From Salinisphaera orenii subsp. halophila YIM 95161 (GTDB taxonomy: Bacteria > Pseudomonadota > Gammaproteobacteria > Nevskiales > Salinisphaeraceae): a DNA stretch of 33,487 nucleotides. Positions 14,291-22,357 of this stretch are shown here, in pieces. The notes beneath the pieces were generated by a model. That model searched no databases. It had not been told where the DNA came from and saw nothing but the letters and a program-made list of their open reading frames with translations. Each line of letters starts with the position of its first letter. Positions within the stretch are counted from its first letter, which is position 1. The DNA is taken from assembly GCF_003732545.1 (NCBI RefSeq), contig NZ_AYKF01000087.1, positions 1 to 33,487 of the forward strand, in the 5' to 3' direction. Made by a program: the position numbers and the translations under genes.

Positions 14291-16990
14291 GCCGCCGACC
14301 GAGAGCAGACCGACCAGGCCCAGCAGCGCCCCACCGGCATACAGCACACCGGCATTCGTGCCCGAGCCGCCGAGGTCCATCAGGCCAATCATCGCCTCGG
14401 AGTCCGCATCGTCGTCGCCGTCGTCCGCCACCAGCAGATAGGTCACGCTGTCGTTGGCGGGAATCGACACGCCGGCGCCGTCGGCGAAGGTCACGCTGAA
14501 CGTGGTGCCGTTGTCGGCCACCGAACCGCTGCCGACCGCCATGTCACCGCCGGCGTCGAAGCGACCGTTGTCGTTGCCGTCGACATAGACCGTGAGGTCG
14601 AGGTCGGCCGGATCCACGTCCTCGGGCAGCATGTCGTCGCGCTCGAGATAGCCGGAAAAGCCACCGACGTTGACGCTGTCGTCACTGTCGTTGCTCAGCG
14701 TCACGCCCAGCACGGCGACCGAGTCGGCCTCGTCGTCCGCCTCGATCACGACGTCGTCCAGATCGACGGCGGTCGCGGTGAGGACCGGGTCGTCGGTCAG
14801 CTCGAAGGCGCCGGCATCGCAGTCGCCGGCATCCGAGTCGCCGGCGTCGAAGCCGCGATCGGCACCGCGCTGATCGACGTCCATGTCGTCGCAGTCGGCG
14901 TTGCTGTCGAGCGCGGCACTGCCCGTCGCCAGCGGCTGCGTCGGCGTGGTGCCACCGAACAGGCGATAGGCGCCGTCCAGCGCCACGTCGCCGGTGACGT
15001 TGCCGTCATCCGCCTCGGCCGCGACTCCGGAACCCAGATCGGTATCATTCCCCGAGATCAGGCTGTTTCGGATCGCGATCGACCCGCCGGCCTCTTCCGC
15101 GGCGTCGACGCCGGTGCCCGCGTTGTCGGTGACCGTGACATAGTCCAGCGTGATGCTGCCGCCGGCGCCGTCGAGATAGACGCCCGCACCAGTGTCCGCA
15201 CTGTTGTTCGACACCGTGACGTTGTCCAGATCGAGCGTACCGGCGCCCGAGTTCCAGAGTCCGCCGCCTTCAACAGCGCTGTTGTAGCCCACGCTGGAGC
15301 GCTCGATGGTCACGGACCCGGCGCCGCCGATGTGCAGCCCGCCGCCGTTGCCCGGATTCGGACTCGGGTCGATGGCGTTGCCCAGCGCCGAGGACACGCC
15401 GCCGAGGGTGACCCGCAGCATCGTGACCGTACCGTCGGCCACTTCGATGCCGGCGCCGGCGCGGTTCGCACGGTTGCCCTCGATGCGGCTGTCGGTGATC
15501 TCGGCCGTTGCCCCCGGGCTCACGAGCAGAGCGCCCCCGGAACCGGCATCGCCGGTGGCGCGATTCGTCGCGATCCGGCTGTTGCGGATGGTCACCATGC
15601 CGCTGCCTTCGCCTTCATTGGCTTCGGCTTCGGCGAAGATGCCGCCACCGCCCTGGTCGGCGCCGTCCCCGGTGGCTTCGTTGTTCACGATCGACACGCC
15701 GTCGAAGTGCATGTCGCCCTGATTGTTCCAGAACGCACCGCCTTCAACGGCCGTGTTGCGGGCGAAGATGCCGCCGTTGACGTCCACATCGCCATCGCCG
15801 GTGACGTGCACCACGCCGCCATTGCCGGGATTCATGCCGGCGTCGTTGCCGGTGGCGGTCACGTTGTCCAGCATGGTGTCGGTCCCCGCAAGGACCTCGA
15901 TCGCCCCGCCGGCGCGGCGCGCGGCGTTCATGCGGAAGCTGGAGTCGTGAACGCGCAGCGTCGTGCCGGTCGACGCCAGGATGGCGCCACCGGAGCTGGC
16001 GCTGTCCGCGCCGTCCATCTGATTGCTGTCGTCGGCGCCCGCGCGATTCTCCACGAAGCGTGAGTCATCAATGATCAGCGTACCGCCGTTGCTCTCGGCG
16101 TAGATGGCGCCGCCACCCTGGTCCGCCGCGGGTCCGGTCGCGGTATTGCCGCTGAATGCGACGCCGTCGACGTGCATGGTGCCGCCGTTGTTCCACAGCG
16201 CACCGCCCTCGACCGCGATATTGTCGCTGAACGCACCGCCGTCGATCCGGATGTCGCCGCCACCGGTCACGTGGAGCGCACCGCCGTTACCCGGGTTCAT
16301 GCCGGCGTCGTTGCCGGAGAATTCAACGCCGTTGAGCGTGACACGCACGTTGTCGAGCGAATCGTCGTCGTCATCGTCGTCGATCGACACGCCCGAGGCT
16401 TCCTCGATCGCGCCGCCGGCACGGTCGGCCGTGTTGTCGCGCATGGCACCGCCGTTGACCGTGAGCACGCCGCCGTCGTCGTTCAGAATCGCGCCGCCCG
16501 AACGGTCGTCGGCTCCGGCGTCGCCGCCGGCCGTCATGCCGTTGACCAGCACCAGGTGATTGAGCGTGAGCTGGCCCTGGTTGGTGAAGATACGGCTCTG
16601 CCCGTTCGCATCGATGGTCACACCATCCGCGTCCTCATCCGAGTCACCGCCATCGCCGTCGGCCGCGCCGATGGTGAGCGTAGAGCCACCCTCGATCGTC
16701 GGCAGGGCTTCGCCGGCCAGCATGATCGTGCCGCCGGCCACGCCGTCGGCGAAGACGATGGTGTCGTTGTTGTCGTCGCCGGCGGCACAGCCACCGACGG
16801 TCGCGTTGTCGTTGGCCGCCATGATGGCGCTGCGCAGCGTGCAGCCGTCGCCGCCACTCATGTCGCCGCCGCTGTCGACCATGATCGTCGCGGCCATGGC
16901 GCCCGGCGCCGCCGCGACCAGTACCGATCCGGCGATCGCAGCCCGCACCTGACGGTGCAGGCGGCCGACGCCGTTGCGATTGATAGACAT
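13988..16990 (-). CDS. Exported right-handed beta-helix protein fused in frame to a lipoprotein-like C-terminus
   Basis: The 1000-residue product starts with a Sec signal peptide (about 1-33, AMA cleavage site) and a CSLREA-like motif CTLRSAIMAAND. Residues about 85-650 form a parallel beta-helix of Gly/Asn/Asp-rich coils, including three ~156-residue super-repeats sharing NPGNGG and AVEGG. DVDQRGADRGFD near 704-715 resembles the end of 'choice-of-anchor' beta-helix proteins. Residues 733-857 look like a beta-sandwich with a calcium-site-like DGNDNGRFD. Then comes GGSG, a transmembrane stretch (879-900) and Met-Arg-Arg-Arg, like a GlyGly-CTERM sorting signal. Instead of stopping, the frame continues through a second hydrophobic segment with lipobox LTAC (918-921) and an acidic 80-residue tail. 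AGGGGA precedes the ATG. Likely surface-exposed; ligand unknown. Confidence 0.85.
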   Translation of the reverse strand: MSINRNGVGRLHRQVRAAIAGSVLVAAAPGAMAATIMVDSGGDMSGGDGCTLRSAIMAANDNATVGGCAAGDDNNDTIVFADGVAGGTIMLAGEALPTIEGGSTLTIGAADGDGGDSDEDADGVTIDANGQSRIFTNQGQLTLNHLVLVNGMTAGGDAGADDRSGGAILNDDGGVLTVNGGAMRDNTADRAGGAIEEASGVSIDDDDDDDSLDNVRVTLNGVEFSGNDAGMNPGNGGALHVTGGGDIRIDGGAFSDNIAVEGGALWNNGGTMHVDGVAFSGNTATGPAADQGGGAIYAESNGGTLIIDDSRFVENRAGADDSNQMDGADSASSGGAILASTGTTLRVHDSSFRMNAARRAGGAIEVLAGTDTMLDNVTATGNDAGMNPGNGGVVHVTGDGDVDVNGGIFARNTAVEGGAFWNNQGDMHFDGVSIVNNEATGDGADQGGGGIFAEAEANEGEGSGMVTIRNSRIATNRATGDAGSGGALLVSPGATAEITDSRIEGNRANRAGAGIEVADGTVTMLRVTLGGVSSALGNAIDPSPNPGNGGGLHIGGAGSVTIERSSVGYNSAVEGGGLWNSGAGTLDLDNVTVSNNSADTGAGVYLDGAGGSITLDYVTVTDNAGTGVDAAEEAGGSIAIRNSLISGNDTDLGSGVAAEADDGNVTGDVALDGAYRLFGGTTPTQPLATGSAALDSNADCDDMDVDQRGADRGFDAGDSDAGDCDAGAFELTDDPVLTATAVDLDDVVIEADDEADSVAVLGVTLSNDSDDSVNVGGFSGYLERDDMLPEDVDPADLDLTVYVDGNDNGRFDAGGDMAVGSGSVADNGTTFSVTFADGAGVSIPANDSVTYLLVADDGDDDADSEAMIGLMDLGGSGTNAGVLYAGGALLGLVGLLSVGGMRRRTQLLLVVAVIALTLTACSDSDGDGVDLGQPGDNGDMNDDMDDDVMGMGQLRFVLQSLDTTDGADETDLVVGDGLPVRGATVAFEVEQSASASDDMR
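15170..16501 (-). repeat. Three ~156-residue internal repeats of the beta-helix
   Basis: Protein-level repeats begin near residues 164, 333 and 484, each opening with SGGA(I/L)L. The marker NPGNGG occurs at 232, 388 and 545, and AVEGG at 259, 414 and 572, so the period is 155-158 residues (about 468 bp). Each unit holds several shorter beta-helix coils. The third is the most diverged and ends near residue 607. Confidence 0.8.
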
Positions 16991-17035
16991 AACGTTGCTT
17001 CCCCTGTGACACGGCGCGAAGGGCGCGCCACCCGG

Positions 17036-17055
17036 TTTGGGATTTTTGTCCCAAA
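17036..17055. repeat. Inverted repeat upstream of the beta-helix gene
   Basis: TTTGGGA (17036-17042) and TCCCAAA (17049-17055) form a perfect 7-bp inverted repeat with a 6-nt centre, ending 46 bp before the start codon. It is AT-richer than its surroundings. It could be an operator or a leader hairpin; the regulator is unknown. Confidence 0.5.
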
Positions 17056-17110
17056 TTTGTGTCGCTCACTTTCCAGCGCCCGCCGGGAAACGTCAAAACA
17101 AGGTGGCTAA

Positions 17111-17148
17111 TACAACAAGGCCGGCGCCCGCTGTCGCAGGCGCCGGCC
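17111..17148 (-). terminator. Terminator downstream of aspS
   Basis: A perfect 10-bp stem, GGCCGGCGCC (17119-17128) and GGCGCCGGCC (17139-17148), with a 10-nt loop lies 51 bp beyond the aspS stop. On the minus strand it is followed by TTGTTGTATTAG, a broken T-tract, which fits a somewhat weak intrinsic terminator. Confidence 0.65.
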
Positions 17149-17199
17149 CTTTCAGTTCACGGAAAAGCCGCGATCAAGCGGCCGCGGCCGCAGCTCGGT

Positions 17200-18987
17200 T
17201 CAGCCCTCGGCCTTCCCGGTCGTGCGCAATCGAATCCCGAGTTCGCGAAGCTGGGCGTTGTCCGCCAGCCCCGGGGCCCCGGTCAGCAGATCGGTCGCGG
17301 TCTGGGTCTTGGGGAAGGCGATGACCTCGCGAATCGAATCCGCGCCGGCCATGAGCATGACCAGCCGATCCAGGCCGAAGGCGATGCCGGCGTGCGGTGG
17401 CGCGCCGTACTTGAGCGCCTCGAGCAGGAAGCCGAACTTCTCTTCGGCCGCCTCACGCGGTACACCGAGGACGTCGAACGCCGCCTGCTGCATTTCGGGG
17501 GTGTGGATACGCACCGAGCCGCCCCCGATCTCGGTACCATTGAGCACCATGTCATAGGCCTGTGACAGCGCGCTCTCCGGATCCGCTCGCAGCGCCTCGG
17601 CGTCGTCGACCGCAGGCGCGGTGAATGGATGATGCAGGGCCTCCCAGCGCTTGGCGTCGGGGTCGTACTCGAACATCGGCCAGTCCACGACCCACAGCGG
17701 CGCCCATTCGCCGGCGACACGGCCGAGATCGTGGCCGAGCCGCACCCGCAGCGCACCCAGCGCGTCGTTGACCACGGTGGCGCGGTCGGCGCCGAAGAAC
17801 AGCAGGTCGCCGTCGGCGGCACCGCTGCGCGACATGATGCCGTCCACGGCCTCGTCCGACAGGAACTTGAGGATCGGCGAGGCGAGGCCGTCGCGGCCGG
17901 CAGCCGTGTCGTTGACCTTCACATAGGCCAGTCCCCGGGCGCCGTAGCGGCCGACGAAGTCGGTGTAGTCGTCGATCTGCTTGCGCGTCAGGCTCGCGCC
18001 ACCCGGCACGCGCAGCACCGCCACGCGTCCGCTGGCGCTGTTGGCCGGCCCGGAAAAGACCTTGAACTCGGCATCCGCGACCAGATCGGCGATGTCGACG
18101 AGTTCCAGGTCGATGCGCAGGTCGGGCTTGTCGGAGCCGAAGCGGCGCATCGCCTCCGCATAGCTCATGCGCGGGAGCGGGTCGGGCAACGCGGCGCCGA
18201 GCACGTCCGCGAACAGCGCGCGGATCATGGTCTCGTTGATGGCCATGATGTCGTCGGCGTCGACGAACGACGCCTCGATGTCGATCTGGGTGAACTCGGG
18301 CTGGCGGTCGGCGCGCAGGTCCTCGTCACGGAAGCAGCGGGCGATCTGGTAATACCGGTCCATCCCGGAGACCATCAGCAGCTGCTTGAACAGCTGCGGC
18401 GACTGCGGCAGCGCGAAGAAGTGGCCCGGCTGCGTACGGCTCGGCACCAGGTAGTCGCGCGCACCCTCGGGGGTGGCGCGTGTGAGGATCGGCGTCTCGA
18501 TATCGAGAAACCCCTGATCGTCCAGCGCCTTGCGCACGGCCCGCGTGACCTGGGCGCGCAGCTGCATGTGCCGCTGCATGCGCGGCTTGCGCAGCTCCAC
18601 GTAGCGATAGCGCAGACGCGCGGCATCGCCGACGTTCTCGGTCTCGTCGAGCTGCAGCGGCGGCGTCTCGGAGGCGTTGAGTACGGTCAGCTCGGTGGTG
18701 TAGATCTCGACCTCACCCGAGGCGAGACTGGCATTGACCGTGCCTTCCGGGCGATGGCGCACGCGGCCGGTGACCTGGATCACGTACTCGCTGCGCAGAT
18801 CCTCGGCCACCGCGAAGATGTCCGGCTCGTCCGGGTCGAAGACGACCTGTACGAGACCGCTGCGATCACGCAGATCGATGAAGATGACTCCGCCGTGATC
18901 GCGACGGCGGTGGACCCACCCGCAGACCGTGATGTCGGTGTCGATGGTCGCGGCGGTTACGTCGCCGCTGTAGTGGGATCGCATCAT
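17200..18987 (-). CDS. aspS: Aspartate--tRNA ligase
   Basis: AspRS charges tRNA-Asp in the cytoplasm. The 595-residue protein has the N-terminal OB-fold anticodon-binding domain ([20 protein letters not shown]), class II motif 2 ([18 protein letters not shown]), the bacterial GAD insertion (about 290-420) and class II motif 3 ([13 protein letters not shown] followed by IAFPK). Length is typical of bacterial AspRS. ATG at 18987 is immediately followed by a second ATG, either of which could be used. Whether it also misacylates tRNA-Asn cannot be judged from sequence alone. It lies 102 bp downstream of the FmdB-type gene, a common pairing. Confidence 0.96.
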   Translation of the reverse strand: MMRSHYSGDVTAATIDTDITVCGWVHRRRDHGGVIFIDLRDRSGLVQVVFDPDEPDIFAVAEDLRSEYVIQVTGRVRHRPEGTVNASLASGEVEIYTTELTVLNASETPPLQLDETENVGDAARLRYRYVELRKPRMQRHMQLRAQVTRAVRKALDDQGFLDIETPILTRATPEGARDYLVPSRTQPGHFFALPQSPQLFKQLLMVSGMDRYYQIARCFRDEDLRADRQPEFTQIDIEASFVDADDIMAINETMIRALFADVLGAALPDPLPRMSYAEAMRRFGSDKPDLRIDLELVDIADLVADAEFKVFSGPANSASGRVAVLRVPGGASLTRKQIDDYTDFVGRYGARGLAYVKVNDTAAGRDGLASPILKFLSDEAVDGIMSRSGAADGDLLFFGADRATVVNDALGALRVRLGHDLGRVAGEWAPLWVVDWPMFEYDPDAKRWEALHHPFTAPAVDDAEALRADPESALSQAYDMVLNGTEIGGGSVRIHTPEMQQAAFDVLGVPREAAEEKFGFLLEALKYGAPPHAGIAFGLDRLVMLMAGADSIREVIAFPKTQTATDLLTGAPGLADNAQLRELGIRLRTTGKAEG

Positions 18988-19022
18988 GACTCGCGTGTCG
19001 CCCTGTCAAAAGAGCGCGAGTC
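18988..19022 (-). promoter_or_regulatory. Leader inverted repeat abutting the aspS start
   Basis: GACTCGCG (18988-18995) and CGCGAGTC (19015-19022) form a perfect 8-bp inverted repeat with a 19-nt loop. The 3' arm in the mRNA ends at the base before the ATG, and the only Shine-Dalgarno-like bases (AGGG) lie in the loop. It may influence aspS translation. Confidence 0.4.
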
Positions 19023-19089
19023 TAGCAACTCCGGCCGCCGCGCCGGTAGCCCGCCGTCGACGAGCCCCCGGCGCGCCGGTCCGCCGGCG

Positions 19090-19494
19090 TCAGCCGCTGT
19101 CGCCGGATGCGCTCTTGCGGCTGCTCTTGTCGCCGCTTTCACGCGCCGGCTTGGCGGCGTCGGTCTTGCCGCTGCCCTTGTCCGGCGCGGCCTTGCCCGC
19201 GCCCTCCTTGGGTTTGGCGGCAGAGGCGCCGTCGCCGTCCTTCTTGCCGGCGCCATTGGTCTCGGACGACTTCGCGCTGTCGCTCTTGTCCCCGGACAGG
19301 TTGCGCTGCCCCTCGGACTTGAAGTCGGTCTCGTACCAGCCGCCGCCGGCCAGCCGGAAGCCGGCCGCCGAGACCTTGCGCTTGAGGGCGGCCTCCCCGC
19401 AGTCGGGGCATTCGGTCAGCGGATCATCGGACAGGCGCTGGAGACGTTCCAGCTCATGGCCGCAGTCACGGCACACATATTCATAGATGGGCAT
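19090..19494 (-). CDS. FmdB-family zinc ribbon protein
   Basis: The first ~45 residues are a zinc ribbon of the FmdB/putative regulatory family: MPIYEYVC, with Cys8, Cys11, Cys29 and Cys32 as likely ligands, then KRKVSAAGFRLAGGGWY. The remaining ~85 residues are low-complexity (Lys, Ser, Gly, Asp, Ala), probably disordered, and longer than in many homologues. The family function is not established; it is commonly found beside aspS, as here. Total length 134 residues. The stop codon TAG of ugd, 37 bp upstream, lies inside a -10-like TAGAAT (19528-19533) that could drive this gene. Confidence 0.88.
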   Translation of the reverse strand: MPIYEYVCRDCGHELERLQRLSDDPLTECPDCGEAALKRKVSAAGFRLAGGGWYETDFKSEGQRNLSGDKSDSAKSSETNGAGKKDGDGASAAKPKEGAGKAAPDKGSGKTDAAKPARESGDKSSRKSASGDSG

Positions 19495-19530
19495 GTCGCT
19501 TGCCTCGCAACATCGGTGAAGACGCCTATT

Positions 19531-20883
19531 CTATCCAAGCGTCGTGCGGGCGCCAGAGGCGGCCGAACGACCGATTCCGTAGTATGCAAACCCGGCCTGC
19601 GCGACGTACGACGGTTTGTAGATGTTGCGGCCGTCGACCAGCACCGGCGTGTTCATCAGCCCCGCCAGGGCATCGAAGTCCGGCGTGCGAAAGATATGCC
19701 ATTCGGTGACCAGCACGAGCGCATCCGCGCCGGTGGCCGCCGTCTCGCCGTCCGTGCACAGGGTCAGGTCGTCGCGCTCGCCGTAGATGCGTCGCGTCTC
19801 GCCCATGGCCTCGGGGTCGTAGGCGCGCACCCGCGCGCCCGCCGCCCAGAGCGACTCCATGAGCGTGCACGCCGGGGCCTCGCGCATGTCGTCGGTATTC
19901 GGCTTGAAGGCCAGCCCCCACAGCGCGATGGTCTTGCCGGTCAGATCGCCGCCGAAGTGGTAGCGGAGCTTGTCGAACAGCACGCTCTTCTGGCGATTGT
20001 TGACGCGCTCGACCGAGTTGATGATCTCCGCCTCGTAGCCCAGCTCCGCCGCGGTCTGGCCGAGCGCGCGCACATCCTTGGGGAAACAGGAGCCGCCGAA
20101 ACCGCAGCCCGGGTAGATGAAATGGTAGCCGATGCGATGATCGGCACCGATCGCCCGCCGGACCTGCTCGATATCGGCGTCGACCCGGTCGGCGACCTGC
20201 GAGAGCTCGTTCATGAGGCTGATCTTGGTCGCCAGCATCACGTTGGCGGCGTACTTGGTCAGCTCCGCGGAGCGGATGTCCATGACGATCGTACGGTCGT
20301 GCTGGCGGTTGAAGGGCGCGTAGAGCGCGCGCAGATGCTCGGCCGCGCGCTCGTTGTCGACCCCGACGACCACGCGGTCGGGCTTCATGAAGTCGTCGAT
20401 CGCCGCGCCTTCCTTGAGGAATTCCGGATTGGAGGCGACATCGAATTCGACCTCGACGCCGCGCGCGGCCACGGCCGACGCGAGCTGGGCGCGCACCTTG
20501 TCGGACGTACCGACCGGCACCGTCGACTTGGTGATCACCAGACGATAGTCGTTCATGTGCTCGCCGATGGTCTGGGCGACCTTGAGCACATATTTGAGGT
20601 CGGCACTGCCGTCCTCGTCCGGCGGCGTGCCCACGGCGATGAACTGCAGCGTGCCGTGCGCCACCGCATCGGCGGCGTCCGTGGTGAAACGCAGCCGGCC
20701 GGAAGCGACGTTCTCGTGCACGATCTGCTCGAGTCCGGGCTCGTAGATCGGAATCTCGCCGCGCGTCAGGCGCGCGATCTTGTCCTCGTCGATATCCACG
20801 CAGACCACGTGATTGCCGCTATGTGCCAGACAGGCACCCGTGACCAGGCCGACGTAGCCGGTTCCGAAAATCGTGATGCGCAC
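19531..20883 (-). CDS. ugd: UDP-glucose 6-dehydrogenase
   Basis: Ugd oxidises UDP-glucose twice with NAD+ to UDP-glucuronate, a precursor of surface polysaccharides. The N-terminal Rossmann motif is [26 protein letters not shown] and TKSTVPVGT follow; the catalytic cysteine is Cys266 in [16 protein letters not shown]; and the C-terminal domain has [15 protein letters not shown]. Length is 450 residues, normal. The GTG start at 20883 gives [10 protein letters not shown] and is preceded by AGGGAAGC at good spacing; the frame upstream has no homology. It is the first of three same-strand genes ending with aspS. Confidence 0.96.
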   Translation of the reverse strand: MRITIFGTGYVGLVTGACLAHSGNHVVCVDIDEDKIARLTRGEIPIYEPGLEQIVHENVASGRLRFTTDAADAVAHGTLQFIAVGTPPDEDGSADLKYVLKVAQTIGEHMNDYRLVITKSTVPVGTSDKVRAQLASAVAARGVEVEFDVASNPEFLKEGAAIDDFMKPDRVVVGVDNERAAEHLRALYAPFNRQHDRTIVMDIRSAELTKYAANVMLATKISLMNELSQVADRVDADIEQVRRAIGADHRIGYHFIYPGCGFGGSCFPKDVRALGQTAAELGYEAEIINSVERVNNRQKSVLFDKLRYHFGGDLTGKTIALWGLAFKPNTDDMREAPACTLMESLWAAGARVRAYDPEAMGETRRIYGERDDLTLCTDGETAATGADALVLVTEWHIFRTPDFDALAGLMNTPVLVDGRNIYKPSYVAQAGFAYYGIGRSAASGARTTLG

Positions 20884-20970
20884 CGCTGCTTCCCTGTCCG
20901 TTGGAAAAACCCGACCGCGGATTATGCGCACGCACAACGACGGTTGCGAGGACACGCACGCTGCGGCCAT

Positions 20971-20998
20971 AAAAAAGGCCAGGCAATCCGCCTGGCCT
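20971..20998 (-). terminator. Intrinsic terminator of tRNA-Val
   Basis: On the minus strand GGCCAGGC and GCCTGGCC form an 8-bp perfect stem around a 5-nt loop, followed directly by TTTTTT (20971-20976). It lies 10 bp after the tRNA-Val CCA and just upstream of ugd, a strong rho-independent terminator. Confidence 0.9.
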
Positions 20999-21007
20999 CG
21001 TCATGTC

Positions 21008-21082
21008 TGGTGGGCGGTGCTAGGTTCGAACTAGCGACCCCTGCCGTGTGAAGACAGTGCTCTACCGCTGAGCTAACCGCCC
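21008..21082 (-). tRNA. tRNA-Val (CAC), CCA encoded
   Basis: The minus strand starts GGGCGGTTAGCTCAGCGGTA and ends CACCGCCCACCA, with acceptor GGGCGGT pairing to ACCGCCC. The anticodon loop TTCACAC gives CAC (Val, GUG). The T-arm CTAGG-TTCGAAC-CTAGC shape is intact apart from minor wobble. 75 nt including CCA. Confidence 0.95.
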
Positions 21083-21098
21083 GATCGCGAGACGCGGG

Positions 21099-21127
21099 AG
21101 TGTATGCGTCCGCCGCGCGCCGGTCAA
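21099..21127 (-). promoter_or_regulatory. Promoter of tRNA-Val
   Basis: On the minus strand TTGACC (21122-21127) and TACACT (21099-21104) are separated by exactly 17 bp. The predicted start near 21092 is about 10 bases before the tRNA 5' end. Confidence 0.75.
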
Positions 21128-21161
21128 CGTAAACATGGCCGCGCCACCCCTTGGCCGATGC

Positions 21162-21167
21162 TAGAAT
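21162..21167 (+). promoter_or_regulatory. Candidate -10 for the WbpE-like gene
   Basis: TAGAAT lies 46 bp before the ATG at 21213. No matching -35 is visible at the usual distance, so confidence is low. Confidence 0.3.
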
Positions 21168-21212
21168 CCCCGCCACACGAGCGCCCGACCCAACGCCGCG
21201 ACAGGAGCGTGC

Positions 21213-22295
21213 ATGCAACTCATCGATCTCCAGGCCCAGTATCAGCGCATCAAGCCGGATGTCGATGCGCGCATTCAGGCGGTGCTCGATCACGGCCGCT
21301 ACGTCATGGGGCCGGAGATCGAGGCGCTGGAAAGCCGTCTCGCCGAGTACGCCGGCATCGAGCACTGTGTGGCCCTGTCCAGCGGCACCGACGCGCTGCT
21401 GGTCACCATGATGGCGCTGGACATCGGTCCGGGCGACGAGGTCATCACATCGCCGTTCACCTTCATCGCCACCGGCGAGATGATCGGCCTGCTCGGCGCC
21501 ACGCCGGTGTTCGTCGACATCGATCCGGCGACCTACAACATCGACGCGACCCAGATCGAGGCCCACGTCAGTGAACGCACCAAGGCGATCATGCCGGTGA
21601 GCCTGTTCGGCCAGATGCCGGATATGGACGCGATCAACACCATCGGCGAGCGTCACGGCATCCCCGTGATCGAGGACGCCGCCCAGAGCTTCGGCGCGAC
21701 CTATCGCGACCGGCGCTCCTGCGGCGCATCGAAGCTGGCGGCGACGTCCTTCTTCCCCGCAAAGCCGCTGGGCTGCTACGGCGACGGCGGCGCCGCGTTC
21801 ACTTCCGACGCCGACCTCGCCCAGCGCATGCGCGAACTGCGCAATCACGGCCAGGACGCGCCGTACCACCATCCGCGGCTGGGCATCAACGGTCGCCTCG
21901 ACACCATCCAGGCCGCGGTTCTGCTGGCGAAGATGGAGGTCTTCGACGACGAGGTCGCACGCCGGGCCGAAGTCGGCGCGCGCTACGACAACAAACTCGC
22001 CGGGCTGGCCAAGACGCCCGCCGTTGCCGACGGCTGCACGAGCGTCTACGCCCAGTACACGATCGAGGTCGAGGACCGCGATCGCGTGCGCGCGGCACTC
22101 AACGAAGCCGGCATCCCGAGCGCGGTCTACTACCCCGTCCCGCTCAATCGCCAGCCCCCGCTGTATTCAGACGTCGCCATTCCGCAGTCGGAGGCGGCCG
22201 CGGCGCGCGTGCTGAGCCTGCCCATGCATCCCTACCTCGACGAGGCGGATCAGGACCGGGTCGCGCACGCACTGGCGGAAGCTGTCGGAAAATAA
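21213..22295 (+). CDS. DegT/DnrJ/EryC1-family sugar aminotransferase, WbpE-like
   Basis: This PLP enzyme should transfer an amino group to a keto nucleotide sugar. The closest remembered relative is WbpE of Pseudomonas aeruginosa, which acts on UDP-2-acetamido-2-deoxy-3-oxo-D-glucuronate: shared stretches include MQLIDLQAQ, HGRYVMGPEIE, SGTDALL, VITSPFTFIATGE, PVIEDAAQSFGATY, and SLPMHPYL near the end. The PLP lysine is Lys184 in FFPAKPLGCYGDGGA. Length 360 residues is normal. AGGAG precedes the ATG at good spacing. It stands alone between tRNA genes, without the WbpA, B and D partners expected for this pathway, so the substrate is inferred. Involvement in O-antigen or capsule sugar synthesis is likely. 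Confidence 0.9.
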   Translation: MQLIDLQAQYQRIKPDVDARIQAVLDHGRYVMGPEIEALESRLAEYAGIEHCVALSSGTDALLVTMMALDIGPGDEVITSPFTFIATGEMIGLLGATPVFVDIDPATYNIDATQIEAHVSERTKAIMPVSLFGQMPDMDAINTIGERHGIPVIEDAAQSFGATYRDRRSCGASKLAATSFFPAKPLGCYGDGGAAFTSDADLAQRMRELRNHGQDAPYHHPRLGINGRLDTIQAAVLLAKMEVFDDEVARRAEVGARYDNKLAGLAKTPAVADGCTSVYAQYTIEVEDRDRVRAALNEAGIPSAVYYPVPLNRQPPLYSDVAIPQSEAAAARVLSLPMHPYLDEADQDRVAHALAEAVGK

Positions 22296-22302
22296 TTTCG
22301 GA

Positions 22303-22332
22303 AGAGACTTGGCACGGCGCAACCAAGTCTCT
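22303..22332. repeat. Inverted repeat overlapping the tRNA-Ala promoter
   Basis: AGAGACTTGG (22303-22312) and CCAAGTCTCT (22323-22332) are perfect 10-bp arms with a 10-nt centre. The left arm runs into the -35 hexamer and the right arm ends at the first base of the -10. It begins 8 bp after the stop of the WbpE-like gene, so it may also act as that gene's 3' stem, but no T-tract follows. Confidence 0.8.
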
Positions 22333-22337
22333 ATAAT
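22309..22337 (+). promoter_or_regulatory. Promoter of tRNA-Ala/tRNA-Glu
   Basis: TTGGCA (22309-22314) and TATAAT (22332-22337) are 17 bp apart, a near-consensus sigma70 promoter. Transcription should start near 22344, about 14 bases before tRNA-Ala. The GC-rich bases after the -10 (TCGCGCC) are like a stringent-control discriminator. Confidence 0.88.
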
Positions 22338-22357
22338 TCGCGCCTCGCAACGGTTAC

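Noticed and set aside
13742-16063. 773-codon plus-strand open frame
   Set aside because: Antisense to the beta-helix gene, whose signal peptide, repeats and terminator support the minus strand. No start site with ribosome-binding sequence or family was seen.
15170-16501. CRISPR array or tandem DNA repeats
   Set aside because: The repetition is at the protein level with period about 468 bp and diverged DNA, without short direct repeats and unique spacers.
17629-21051. 1140-codon plus-strand open frame
   Set aside because: It lies opposite aspS, the FmdB-type gene and ugd, all clearly recognised on the minus strand; its His/Arg/Val-rich composition is typical of antisense frames in GC-rich DNA.
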